Source: Littorina saxatilis (Eukaryota > Mollusca > Gastropoda > Littorinimorpha > Littorinidae). Taken from it: 64,000 nucleotides of DNA. Every line of letters starts with the position of its first letter. Positions within the stretch are counted from its first letter, which is position 1. Both the position numbers and the translations under genes were made by a program. Positions 12,201-20,480 of this stretch are shown piece after piece. The notes under the pieces are model-generated. The model had not been told where the DNA came from. It did not search any database and worked only from the letters and a program-made list of their open reading frames with translations. The stretch covers positions 19,304,935 to 19,368,934 of the forward strand of contig NC_090254.1 in NCBI RefSeq assembly GCF_037325665.1, given 5' to 3'.

Positions 12201-15200
12201 TGTGAAAAAATGCAGTGCGTTCAGTTTCATTCTGTGAGTTCCACAGCTTGACTAAATGTAGTAATTAAGCCTTACGCGACTTGTTCTTTCCTCATGTTTC
12301 CATTGCAGACTGGTCAGTTTTCCTGGACCCAAGCTGTTTTTGTCACCGGTAGCAGAGGCAGCTTTTGTGGAAGATATAGCAGTTAACTTCAAGGTGTCTA
12401 ACTGTGCTGCAAACATGCCTGATGACTTAGAACTAGATTTGCTCTTGTGGAATCCAGGCAAGTTCTTTCATATTTTTTTTATAGGTAAAATCTCTCAAAT
12501 CATGATGGGTTTTTTCTCAAGCATTTTGAAAATCTTTTTTTGTGTGCATGTTTATCATTGTTGAGGTGAAGGTAAACTACATTGTTACGTACGACAGTCA
12601 CAGTTTTCAATTGCTTCGTGCGTTTTTGTTTCTTGACCAGTACTCTTGACTTTCGGGTACCGTTGTGTTCCATAGACTTTGCACTTCCTTTGACACAAAG
12701 CTCACTGTGTATAACTGAATCAAACACGTGTTTTCCATGGCAGACTGGTCAGTATTCCTGGACACAAGCTGTTTGTGTAACTCGTAGCAGAGGCTGTTTT
12801 TGTGGAAGGTATATTACTTTACCTTCACCTTAAGAGATTTGTATGCTTTTTAAAAATGTGCCTTGGATATATCGACATACAGAGACGGTATATTTTAAAG
12901 GAATGATTTTACACAGGAGGTCAATTGTATTAGCCTAGTAGTACAGTAGAAATTGATGTTTCAATTCCCATTCCTGCAACAGACACAAAGCAGTGGGAAT
13001 CGTCCAGAGAGCTGTGTGTCAGCGACTCAGAAATCTACAATAGACACGCAGGGGAGCTGCTGGGAAAGGTACTTGCATTTAGTATCATGAAGGGATAACA
13101 CCCCGGCCCCAAGTACCTAAGTTATTAATGTGTAAATGTTGTTGATTGGATTGTATTGTTATGAAGTAATCTGTTCGTGCATTTTGTTATGTTTATGTAA
13201 CAGTTGTTAAAAGCTAGTTGAAAGAAATAAGAAACTATTTTAGCAATACCACACATAATTGTTGGATCCTCGTATATCTGTTGGTATTTATTCAGAATGT
13301 TCATATTTGTGAAGCAGTGAATGGATCTTGAGTACGCACAGTAACAAAAAAGCAAGTTGAAAGAAAATGTTAAAGAATGTTCTTAATTTTAGCATTACCA
13401 CACATAATTGTTATATCCTCGTAGATCTGTTGGTATTAACTCAGAATGTTCAAGTTTGTAAAGTAGTGAATGGTGCTACAGTACAGTAACAAAATAAAGC
13501 TAGTTAAAGAAAATGTTGCATTACCACACATAATTGTTAGATCCCCGCAAATCTGTTGGTATTAATTCAGAATTTTTAAAGTTGTAAAAGAATGAATGGA
13601 GATAAAGTACGGCAACAAAACAGACACATACACAAACAAACAAATCACATTTTATTACTTACTGTAGTAAAAGGGCTAAGAAACAAGAACAAATAAACAC
13701 ACACAAAAACGTAAGGCAGAGGATAATTAATTTATTTGATGATGACATTATTTGAACCATTTTCCAGCTGTGCCAAGAATCATTTTCCAAACATCCACCA
13801 CACCCAACACCGCGTCCTGCTCGTCGCTTGAAACGGAGTTCTGAAATAGAAAACTTCAACGAAACGCAGGACAAGAATAACCAAACGACAAGCGTGACAG
13901 TGACAACAGCCACGATCTCAAGCAACGTGACAAATGAAACAGCGAACCAAACAGAGGACTCGACAAGCAACAGGTCAAACTCGACGTTCAAAACAGAAAA
14001 CATCCTTGATGGACAAGAGAACGCAACAATTGACACCATCGATCTGACACTGAACGAAACCAACGCTTTGGTTACAACCACTGATCCACTCAACGCGACC
14101 AACGAAACGTCCTCTGACCCTTCAACTGAAGACAACTCTACACTTGTGGGGGAATTACAGCCAAGAATGGTAACTGTTGCTGTGGTCAACACGCCTTCAT
14201 CCTCCCTGAACTATCCTCCGCTGATTACCAATGCTGCTTTCACCTTGAGAGAAGATGAGAAGGAGTCGGTATTCACCATCACCTACGTCGACATGGAAGA
14301 AGATGAGATGACATTCTCAGTGGTCAGGGAAGCGCGTCATGGGTCGGCTGACGTCACAGAGGGCGGACGCGTGACGTACTCACCGGAGTTGGACTTCAGT
14401 GGGGAAGACGACATAGTCGTTGAGGGTAGGTTATTGATTTAGGCTGTTCGTTGAGCTCCAAGGTTTGTGCGTGTGTGTCGGAAGGGGGGGGGGGGAGAAA
14501 GAGAGAGGACAGGAGGTTAGGTTTTGAGCGTTTTCTTGGGGAGGGGGGGGGGGAGGGGTAAGTGTGTCTTATGAACTTTTTTTTCTTCTGACAAAAAGTC
14601 AGTAGTTTGGACGGAGGCCTTTTTACGAATCATTTATATGTTAACAGGAATGGAAGTCTTGGATTCAACCCTACAGAAGCTTGGCATCGTCCCCAACGCA
14701 TTTAACTTCACCGTCACTTTCCAAGTCTCCAAGCTAAACGACCCGCCCATCATACTGTACATACCAGGTACAGCTTCATATTTTGTCATTTTGTAGTGTG
14801 AACAGGGTGGTATGTTGAGTGAAGATGGGGTGGTGTGCTGCCTGGTTGCTTGGATGGGTCGACGGACGGATGGATTGGCGGATAGCTTGTCGGATGGCTA
14901 TGGATAGAATGATTGATTGGTGAACGAAAAGATGGACGAATGTTAAGAATTCAGAAAGAACTCCTGATTTTAAAAATCACTGCAGGCCAAAGATGTGTTG
15001 TTGTTGATATTTTGATAATAATATATTGCCCCAGAAAAGCATGTCTGCCCTCTAGATTGCTTGTGTACTAGTTTCTCGTTTGTCTTCAAGGAACTATGTT
15101 TTTCTCCTTCACGACATCGTCCACCCTCTTACTTTCGTCCGATTGCACTCATCACCATTGCCACCTCCCCGCGATCTCCTCTAGTATACCCTTCCCTACT

Positions 15201-18200
15201 ACCACAACCACCGCTCTGGTCCCCTCGGTGTCAACAATGGTCAGGCATAGCAAAAAAGGCATTCTCTCCGATGTTTTTCCTCCCGACCCTATAACTTGTT
15301 TTTAAACTTTCGAAAAACTATTTATTTAAAAGGTTAAATTCGACGTTGCAAGAAAAGTTACTTTTCTGCGACATCCAAGGGACACAGTTTGTACGATTTT
15401 TGGTCACTAAAAAGCAACATACGCCTGTAAAAAAAACCGAAAACAACAACCCCCAATTGAATTAAGAAAGGAACCGACCTACCGACCTTAATTTGTTACG
15501 CCTTGTCACCGGAAACAAACATATTTTTATGTTTTTTGCCTCATCAAAAAGTCTGCTCTTTTCAAGCTGGCACTATGAACGGCGTCGGGTTGCAAGGGAG
15601 AGTATCATGTTTGACTCTTTTTAAAACATAGCAGGATTTAGTTCCCGTCGCTTGAATTACTGCGGATCCAATGCATTCCCCTCACATGCACTAATACTCG
15701 TTGTTTTAAAGTCATTGCTCAGTTGTTTGCGGTAGTAATGTGAAACAAGCAAAAAGCAACAACAACCGTGCAACAGTTGGACAGATGAAGCTTATATCTG
15801 AATCATTAACGAGAAAGCAACTACTAACAAAATGACAAACAAACAAATTAAAAACAAACGAACAAAACCCAAAAGTTAAGCCACCCCCCACCCCACCACT
15901 AAAAAAAACCAAAGCAACAAAGACAAAGACAGGTTGTATTTTATGGAGATGCTTCTTTTCTCAACAGTCTTCTTACCCACCCCCCCCCCCACCCCCCCCC
16001 CCTCACTCACACGCACATTATAGTTATGTTCTGCAAGCGTGTTTGAATTGCCTTTTCATCCATTGTCTTTGCAGAGGCTCTCTTTGAATCTCTGTCTCTG
16101 TATGAGTTTTGCTGTTTGTTGTTCGCTTGTGCATTCTATATGTGTCCATATGTATTACATCATTGTGTTGTTAGACGGCATGATACTGACAGACACATTT
16201 CAACCCTGTCACACGAAGTGAGATGGCCAATACGGTCTTGTCTTGTTCTATCTTTCTCTGGCTGTCTCACTGCCTTCACGCTTGAGGGGAACCGACCGTA
16301 GCAAGTCATAAACTCTTAATCCACGATATGTTCTTCCTCAATGCTGTTGACTTCAACTGATATCAAGACGAATTTCTTACAGACAAGAGCCATTCCCATG
16401 TGAAGCAATCGAGGGCAGTTGGTCCAACGGCTGGCAACGGTATCAACATGACTGTGTACATCGAGGGCAACGCAACATCATACGTTGATGTAGGCCAGGT
16501 CTTTTATGGAGATGTGGACCTAAATGACAGCCTTGTCTACAGCAGTTTTGTTAATGACAATGCAGGTAATAAGCGTGCAGCATGAAGATTATGCAGAGAG
16601 TTGTTTGTTTGTGTTCTATTCAATAATTATTTTGTACAGTAAACGATCAACATATTTAGTATCAACATCAAACTATTATGCCGATGTTGATTGTAGATAT
16701 ATTGATCGTGTACTCTACAAATTGATGTCATTCAGTTTTCAAAAAATGTTTAACTGCCATACCTGTACCGACACAAACACCCTACATTTCAAATTTCGGG
16801 GGTCAAGGCAACCCCTTCAGAATGTGTGACACTGTTCACTGTTTTAGAAACTAATTTTGGATTTCAGGCGCAGAATTTACGGAAAACGACCTGACCACGT
16901 TTGATCCTCGTCTGAATAACATCTACCCCTCCATTGCTGCTGGAAAGCAAATCAGTCTGAACGTCTCCCAGAACTACTCAGGTCATGTGACGTATGACTC
17001 TAGGGTCAAGGACACTCTCCTGTCCTTCAGCGAGCGGGTGACCTTGAACGTTTTTGTCCTCTTGAACCCTTGTTACCATGGTGACTGCAAATCACGTGAC
17101 TGCCAGGGAACGTGCTTGGAACCTCGCAGAACCTACACCTTTGATCCTTATGTTTGCATCTGTCACCTCGGTTACGAAGGTAATAGTTATTTATTGATAT
17201 TTAGGTACATGAATCACATTTAATGATATGATTGTTATTTACAAGGGACGTATGCATCATTTCTGAAGGAGAAAATTAGATTAAAATAATGCAATAAAGA
17301 CTTGTATTAGAATGTTTATCAGTTCAGTCTTTTGTAAGATGACACTTTGTCTTAATCATTTTTTGCTTTTTTGGAAGGATTTTGGTTGTGGTTTGTTGTA
17401 CTTTCTAGATTTTAATCTTTTTTTGTTGGTATCTGTCAGGGTCACATGTAGCTCTGAAAATTAAAACTGTACGGTAGTTTAGGACATAATTGTACTTCTC
17501 TTGTATGTTTTGGCGGCTGGAATCTCAGACTCGACACGAGTGTAGTGGCTAGCCGTGTATGATTAGGCTGTTATGTATTTTCAAAACTTGAGCAAAATTC
17601 AAACTGCCACGATAAATACAATTCAATTCAAAAGTATTTTTTCTTTTTCTTTTAAGTGACGAAGCAGATGCGTCTGGGCCACATCCTCCTCCCTCACCTA
17701 TCCCTCCCTACTACTCCAATTAGGAAACGACCAAACATTTTGGTCGTCTTATTCCCCTATTCAATAGTACTGTTGACAACTCTCGTAGACCGTCAAAGGT
17801 AAAGGCTGACGATCTGGCATTTCTGTCGTACATTGTTTCAGGTGAATGGTGTCAAACTGAAACTAATGAATGTTTGACTGCAAGATGCAGTGTCATCACT
17901 GATTGCGTGGATCTGATCGGTGGATATCGTTGTAACGTCAACCCAGGAAAGATGGCGGCCATTGTTATTTCGTTTGTGGTCGCTGTGACTTTGGTGGTGT
18001 TAGTACTGCTTCTGCGAAAGAAGAGGAAGTCAGGAACCAAAAAGTGGTAAGAATACTGAACAAAATCGTGCCTTTGCTGAAAGAGAAGATTGTGATGTAC
18101 AAAGCAACCTGATTAGAATCAACGGTGTATGTTTCGTCCAACGAATCAATGTGCGATACGAGCCGGAAACACGGCATCTGCATGGTCCAGTGTAATTAAC

Positions 18201-19879
18201 GAACATGCAAGTAGTAGACAGATACTCCGATTGTAAATGAACAGGCGGGCAGAACGATACAATAACAGGAAAAGACTCATACGATACAAACACGCGCACA
18301 AACAGAGCACCGGTCCACAGGAAACATGCAAGAATACAGAGAAAGAGCAACTGATCTATTTTAGCGTTAATTTTTCTTTATACAATTCACAGAATCTTGC
18401 TCACATACTTGACAAGTGAGGAATCAATGGAACATTACTTTAACTAACCTGAAGCGGTATGTTGTGAATGCAATATTTTAGATGTTTTATGCCTTTTCCC
18501 ATTCTGTTTACTTTACAGGGCTCTTTCTTTCTCTGACAACAAAGGGTCTGCGCTGAAATTCTGGCCATCTAGCCTGAGGTGAGGATAATGGTACCTGGGT
18601 GTATGAAATGTATTTCCACTTTATCATACATATTTCGTCGTCCTTTCGGTTTAGATTACCAAATGCAAAAAAATGCAGCAGTGCCATAACTTGTCTTGTA
18701 TTACTGTGTCTGCAATTATAATTTACTTTATCATAAATGCTGAAAAGATCTAACAGCGTGTGTCATGGTTTCTCTTTCTTCCAACAGAAGAGAAAACAGT
18801 AGTGCAGAACCGGATCTTCACACCTTCCGAACTCTGTCCTACATCGGTACAAACGACAGGATGTCGGGCATTGGTGACGTAGAATTTGCAGATGACGTCA
18901 CTCGTCCAGCGTACCCTCTCCGCTCCTTCCACCCGGTGTCTGACGTCATTTCCAGCGAACATGTGGACGGGATGACGGAAACTGCATTGTGTGTTGACGA
19001 CGCTCCAAGTGAAGGTTGGTGTTTGTAGCAGTTTGCAGTTGTAACTTTCTGTCAGATTTGCTTCGAAACCCTTTGTCTGGTGCAAGCCCATATTGTTGTG
19101 TGACATGTGATTGAAACAGAATACGCTTGTGGTGTATGACAGAAAATGTTTGCCAGCTCTTAGTCCATTATAGTATGCACATTTGCGGAGTACATTACGT
19201 CACATGTTTCATTTGTTTGTTCATGATTTGTGAAATCGACCATACACTTAGCAGACAGGGCCTACATGATTATGACATTTTGACAGATGATGCCCACGAC
19301 AATGAGGTAGAAATCTTGACCAGCGGTAACTTCGCAGCAGATGTCTACTCGACAATCATCAAGAACTTGAACAGCATGGTAACAACTGTCCAACCCGAAG
19401 CACCCGGAGAGCCATCACTGAGTGTCATTAAGCCGGACACAACCTCTGTCGCAAAATCATCAGAAGTGGAAAGACTAGAGGTAACCGAGCGACCTGAAAA
19501 CATGCAAGGTCCCCATAACGCCCACAGTCTGAAGTCTGAGTTCGCTGACACAAGGGAAGAACGTCCACGTCCACGTCCACAAGGCGCTGAAGACCCCCGC
19601 AAGCACACTCCTCACACTAACCAGGACACGACTCTCAAGGCCTTCGAAGAACTTGACAAACCCGAAGAAAACGTCCCAAACCAAACAGAGCCGCGAGAGT
19701 TTTTGGCCGATGGCAAGTCTTCCAAACTCGAGGATGACCTCAACATGGAGCAGAAGGATGGCGCTGCACGTAACTTTGACGGAGCAGAGAAGAGCGGGAT
19801 GTGTACCGGTGGCGACTGCGGGCAAGAAGGATGTCCCGGGTGTGATGAACACGGCACGATGCTTTGCACCAAACTGTAA
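7..19879 (+). CDS. Giant modular FN3-like/cadherin-like/EGF single-pass membrane glycoprotein (3' part, 17 exons)
   Basis: Seventeen exons join in one open frame: 7-225, 608-2055, 2375-2585, 3688-6802, 7649-7936, 8793-9692, 10471-10615, 12309-12457, 12983-13068, 13768-14425, 14648-14767, 16383-16565, 16868-17179, 17842-18046, 18519-18578, 18788-19014 and 19287-19879. The total of 8919 nt is divisible by three and every intron phase matches, which is strong internal support. Domain order is eight FN3-like modules flagged by 'DTTPP/DTSPP' strings, an acidic Ser/Thr-rich linker, a furin-type site, a sequon-rich stretch, a cadherin-like module, two EGF-like modules, a transmembrane helix, and a cytoplasmic tail. 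The layout suggests a cell-surface adhesion or receptor protein. Ligand and pathway cannot be read from sequence. The signal peptide and start codon are upstream, because the window opens at a splice acceptor (ctctag). All introns are GT-AG except one GC-AG. Confidence 0.88.
226..607. other. Intron, nothing recognised
   Basis: AT-rich intron sequence with a T-rich tract before the acceptor. I see no repeat family or RNA gene. The following intron (2056-2374) is likewise plain. Confidence 0.6.
608..2055 (+). CDS. Gene 1 exon 2: about three FN3-like modules
   Basis: Enters in phase 0 after ttcaacag and leaves in phase 2 at GCCAG|GTAAG. Three module boundaries are visible as VDTSPPSV, LDISPPSV and HDVTPPTV, spaced roughly 105-110 residues apart. 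Each module shows beta-strand alternation and the 'VxNGAG' or 'ATNAA' strings typical of FN3-type repeats in large animal extracellular proteins. Confidence 0.88.
2375..2585 (+). CDS. Gene 1 exon 3: FN3-like module fragment
   Basis: Acceptor ttttcag, donor GGAG|GTAAG. It takes phase 2 from the previous exon (AG+A = Arg) and ends in phase 0. The 'VYVTARVTNDVGLYVTATSE' strand pair is the F-G region of an FN3-like fold. Confidence 0.82.
2821..3544. mobile_element. DNA transposon relic with long (~105 bp) terminal inverted repeats
   Basis: The left end (AGTAAGCCTCCCGTAAACCA) is the reverse complement of the right end near 3520-3540, and the similarity continues, diverged, to about 2935 and from about 3437. 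No transposase is seen, so it is non-autonomous. TTAA lies outside the left end and TCAA outside the right, so a TTAA target (piggyBac or Kolobok type) is possible but not shown. It lies in the intron between exons 3 and 4 of gene 1. Confidence 0.7.
3688..6802 (+). CDS. Gene 1 exon 4: giant exon with several FN3-like modules and an unclassified insert
   Basis: A 3115-nt exon, unusually long among exons of 60-1450 nt. Acceptor atttcag, donor TTACG|GTATAT, exit phase 1. Module boundaries are VDTTPPEHG, LDMSPPSPG, VDSSPAIF and LTSPPDVS. Between the second and third lies a stretch of about 280 residues (roughly 5120-5880) with no FN3 signature and several Cys residues. It could be a separate beta-sandwich, perhaps lectin- or DOMON-like, but I cannot assign it. 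A Cys cluster (CLPCLQDCGNICSSC) sits near 6040-6080. Confidence 0.88.
7085..7451. mobile_element. PIF/Harbinger-like MITE, copy 1
   Basis: Ends are GGCC plus an A-run plus GTCTGTTTCTGGTAAC, and the inverted partner GTGACCAGAAACAGAC plus a T-run plus GGCC. Subterminal 'AATAGGGTCGGTAGG' and 'TTAGGGTCGGTCGG' are shared by all copies in the window. Flanks are TTT and TTA, compatible with a mutated 3-bp TWA target duplication. Confidence 0.72.
7649..7936 (+). CDS. Gene 1 exon 5
   Basis: Acceptor attgacag, donor AAGA|GTGAGT, phase 1 in and out (G+AA = Glu). Encodes 95 residues with no recognised domain. The 3' end of this exon and its donor are duplicated about 430 bp downstream. Confidence 0.8.
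7914..8040 (+). repeat. Tandem duplication of exon 5 end and donor, unit 1
   Basis: About 115 bp beginning TAAGCCCATATGTATCAAGA and running into a (TGTC)n tract recurs at 8349-8470. The second unit also carries a good donor (AAGA|GTAAGT) but no attached reading frame. A Harbinger-like MITE separates the two units. Confidence 0.75.
8054..8348. mobile_element. PIF/Harbinger-like MITE, copy 2 (TAA duplication)
   Basis: GGCC ends with inverted AATAGGTGTGGTTACGGTAAC-type termini, flanked on both sides by TAA. It is inserted exactly at the TAA that starts the second unit of the local tandem duplication, so the duplication is older than the insertion. Confidence 0.78.
8793..9692 (+). CDS. Gene 1 exon 6: acidic Ser/Thr-rich linker
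   Basis: Acceptor ttcttgcag, donor ACAC|GTAAGA, phase 1 in and out. It codes for 300 residues. After a short structured start (VLVPGIGTLPSF) the rest is low-complexity, rich in Ser, Thr, Asp and Pro, for example 'SPSPSPFD'. This suggests an extended, probably O-glycosylated stalk between the FN3-like region and the membrane-proximal modules. Confidence 0.85.
10023..10372 (+). mobile_element. tRNA-derived SINE, full length, 12-bp TSD
   Basis: The head has Pol III A-box (TGGCTTGGTGGTAAGACG) and B-box (GGTTCGAATCC) sequences as in a tRNA. The tail is a short (GAA)n. Flanking direct repeats AGCATCAGATAC at 10011-10022 and 10373-10384 define the insertion. Related minus-strand copies are at 46625-46953 and 58310-58698. 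Confidence 0.85.
10471..10615 (+). CDS. Gene 1 exon 7
   Basis: Acceptor ctatttccag, donor AGAAG|GTAATC, phase 1 in, phase 2 out. Encodes about 48 residues containing 'VVAGVLTEEDLLMQYG'. Just upstream the intron carries a SINE (10023-10372). Confidence 0.78.
10977..11332. mobile_element. PIF/Harbinger-like MITE, copy 3 (TAA duplication)
   Basis: Nearly identical inside to copy 1 (7085-7451), so both are relatively young. TAA flanks both GGCC ends. Confidence 0.78.
11396..12285 (+). mobile_element. Helentron/HINE-like non-autonomous element, copy H1
   Basis: Starts with ACATTTAGTCAAG followed at once by its inverted copy TGACTAAATGT, and a third copy, CTTGACTAAATGT, lies near the 3' end. It contains a (TG)n core after 'GAGGGTCGTGGTGTATG' and ends with a small hairpin (TCGC-CTTAC-GCGA in sister copies) and ACTTGTT. 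Four related loci at 57041, 59932, 61378 and 61735 share both ends but no target-site duplication, and sit after T-runs. This fits HINE/DINE-1-type elements; the class is my inference. Confidence 0.68.
12309..12457 (+). CDS. Gene 1 exon 8, ending in a GC donor
   Basis: Acceptor ccattgcag. The only donor that keeps frame with the next exon is CAG|GCAAGT, a textbook GC-AG intron. Encodes about 50 residues with 'VNFKVSNCAANMP' and 'LLLWNP'. A HINE-like element ends 23 bp before the acceptor, and a decayed copy of the exon lies at 12744-12808. Confidence 0.75.
12744..12808 (+). pseudogene. Decayed duplicate of gene 1 exon 8
   Basis: Sequence from ttccatggcag to GTGGAAG|GTAT repeats about 65 bp of exon 8 and its acceptor with roughly 85% identity. 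An in-frame TAA falls in the middle and the 3' half is missing, so it cannot be used in frame. It lies inside the GC-AG intron. Confidence 0.75.
12983..13068 (+). CDS. Gene 1 exon 9
   Basis: Acceptor cctgcaacag, donor GGAAAG|GTACTT. Phase 1 in (G+AC = Asp), phase 0 out. Continues the previous exon as 'LLLWNPDTKQWESSRELC', a sensible junction across the GC-AG intron. Confidence 0.75.
13208..13620 (+). repeat. Three tandem copies of a ~130-150 bp intron segment
   Basis: Each copy contains 'TACCACACATAATTGTT', then 'GATC', 'TCTGTTGGTATT' and 'CAGTAACAAAA'-type blocks. Copies start near 13208, 13353 and 13495 and differ by scattered substitutions, so the triplication is not recent. Confidence 0.75.
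13768..14425 (+). CDS. Gene 1 exon 10: furin-type site, N-glycosylation cluster, start of cadherin-like module
   Basis: Phase 0 in, phase 1 out. About 20 residues in, RPARRLKR|SS fits the furin consensus R-x-K/R-R. The following ~110 residues hold about a dozen N-x-S/T sequons (NET, NQT, NVT, NRS, NST, NAT and others) in a Thr/Ser-rich background. A cadherin-like beta-sandwich then begins at 'ITNAAFTLREDE' and includes 'GGRVTYSPELDFSGEDD', the classic pattern of cadherin-like tandem repeats. Inference: the ectodomain may be cleaved, leaving a heavily glycosylated N terminus on the membrane-bound part. Confidence 0.87.
14648..14767 (+). CDS. Gene 1 exon 11: cadherin-like module, continued
   Basis: Acceptor gttaacag, donor ACCAG|GTACAG, phase 1 in and out. 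Encodes about 40 residues ending 'VSKLNDPPIILYIP'. The 'NDPP' string is the usual boundary between cadherin-like repeats. Confidence 0.82.
14768..16382. other. 1.6 kb intron without recognised repeat
   Basis: Contains short tracts (ATGGATG-rich near 14850, C-runs near 15980) but no element with ends I can define. Open frames here lack splice-compatible coding character. The intron 17180-17841 is similar. Confidence 0.5.
16383..16565 (+). CDS. Gene 1 exon 12
   Basis: Acceptor ttcttacag, donor TGCAG|GTAATA, phase 1 in and out. Includes 'VYIEGNATSYVDVGQVFYGD' and reads like a second, degenerate cadherin-like unit with two sequons. Confidence 0.8.
16868..17179 (+). CDS. Gene 1 exon 13: end of ectodomain repeat and first EGF-like module
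   Basis: Acceptor atttcag, donor ACGAAG|GTAATA, phase 1 in and out, the usual phase around EGF modules. The last ~45 residues give six cysteines in EGF-like order ending CICHLGYEG. Confidence 0.84.
17842..18046 (+). CDS. Gene 1 exon 14: EGF-like module, transmembrane helix, stop-transfer
   Basis: Begins with GEWCQ, completing the first EGF, then a second EGF-like unit starting ETNEC, as in calcium-binding EGF modules. The helix from MAAIVISF to LVLLL is about 21 residues without charge and is followed by RKKRK, a clear stop-transfer that puts the C terminus in the cytosol. Phase 1 in, phase 2 out (donor AAGTG|GTAAGA). Confidence 0.88.
18519..18578 (+). CDS. Gene 1 exon 15: juxtamembrane
   Basis: A 60-nt exon between ctttacag and CTGAG|GTGAGG. 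Phase 2 in and out. Encodes WALSFSDNKGSALKFWPSSL, the first part of the cytoplasmic tail. Confidence 0.75.
18788..19014 (+). CDS. Gene 1 exon 16: cytoplasmic tail
   Basis: Acceptor ttccaacag, donor GTGAAG|GTTGGT, phase 2 in and phase 1 out. Acidic, Ser-rich tail with one Tyr in 'LSYIGTND' and another in 'PAYPLRSF'. No known signalling motif is clear. Confidence 0.78.
19287..19879 (+). CDS. Gene 1 last exon: disordered tail with terminal Cys cluster, TAA stop
   Basis: The acceptor tttgacag is the only nearby AG that keeps frame. The tail is rich in Glu, Pro, Lys and Asp and looks disordered. It ends in a compact cysteine group, CTGGDCGQEGCPGCDEHG, then CTKL and TAA. The Cys cluster could bind metal or be palmitoylated; this is speculation. 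Confidence 0.82.
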
Positions 19880-19905
19880 CCCTGCACCAATTCAACACGC
19901 CAGGA

Positions 19906-20480
19906 GCTTAGGAGAGATAAACGGAGTTGAACTCCTGGAATGTATCAGCTTAGGAGAGATAAACGGAGTTGAACTCCTGGAATGTATCAGCTTAGGAGAG
20001 ATAAACGGAGTTGAACTCCTGGAATGTATCAGCTTAGGAGAAATAAACGTAGTTGAACTCCTGGAATATATCAGCTTAGGAGAGATAAACGGAGTTGAAC
20101 TCCTGGAATATATCAGCTTAGGAGAGATAAACGGAGTTGAACTCTTGGAATATATCAGCTTAGGAGAGATAAACGGAGTTGAACTCCTGGAATGTATCAG
20201 CTTAGGAGAAATAAACGTAGTTGAACTCCTGGAATATATCAGCATAGGAGAGATAAACGAAGTTGAACTCCTGGAATATATCAGCTTAGGAGAGATAAAC
20301 GGAGTTGAACTCCTGGAATATATCAGCTTAGGAGAGATAAACGGAGTTGAACTCTTGGAATATGTCAGCTTAGGAGAGATAAACGGAGTTGAACTCCTGA
20401 AATATATCAGCTTAGGAGAGATAAACGGAGTTCAGCTTAGGAGAGATAAACGGAGTTGAACTCCTGGAATATATTAGCTT
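19906..20480 (+). repeat. 42-bp minisatellite in the 3' UTR of gene 1
   Basis: About 13.6 copies of a 42-bp unit (CTTAGGAGAGATAAACGGAG, then TTGAACTCCTGGAATATATCAG) start ~25 bp after the TAA. Each unit contains the near-palindrome GGAGTTGAACTCC. The unit length is divisible by three, so the array is open in one frame as a 14-residue repeat (SLGEINGVELLEYI), but this frame is not that of gene 1. Two variant units contain AATAAA (20042 and 20210). Confidence 0.92.

Noticed and set aside
15061-15305. Overlapping 77- and 69-codon ORFs in a gene 1 intron
   Set aside because: Pyrimidine-rich, low-complexity sequence with no usable splice sites in phase with gene 1.
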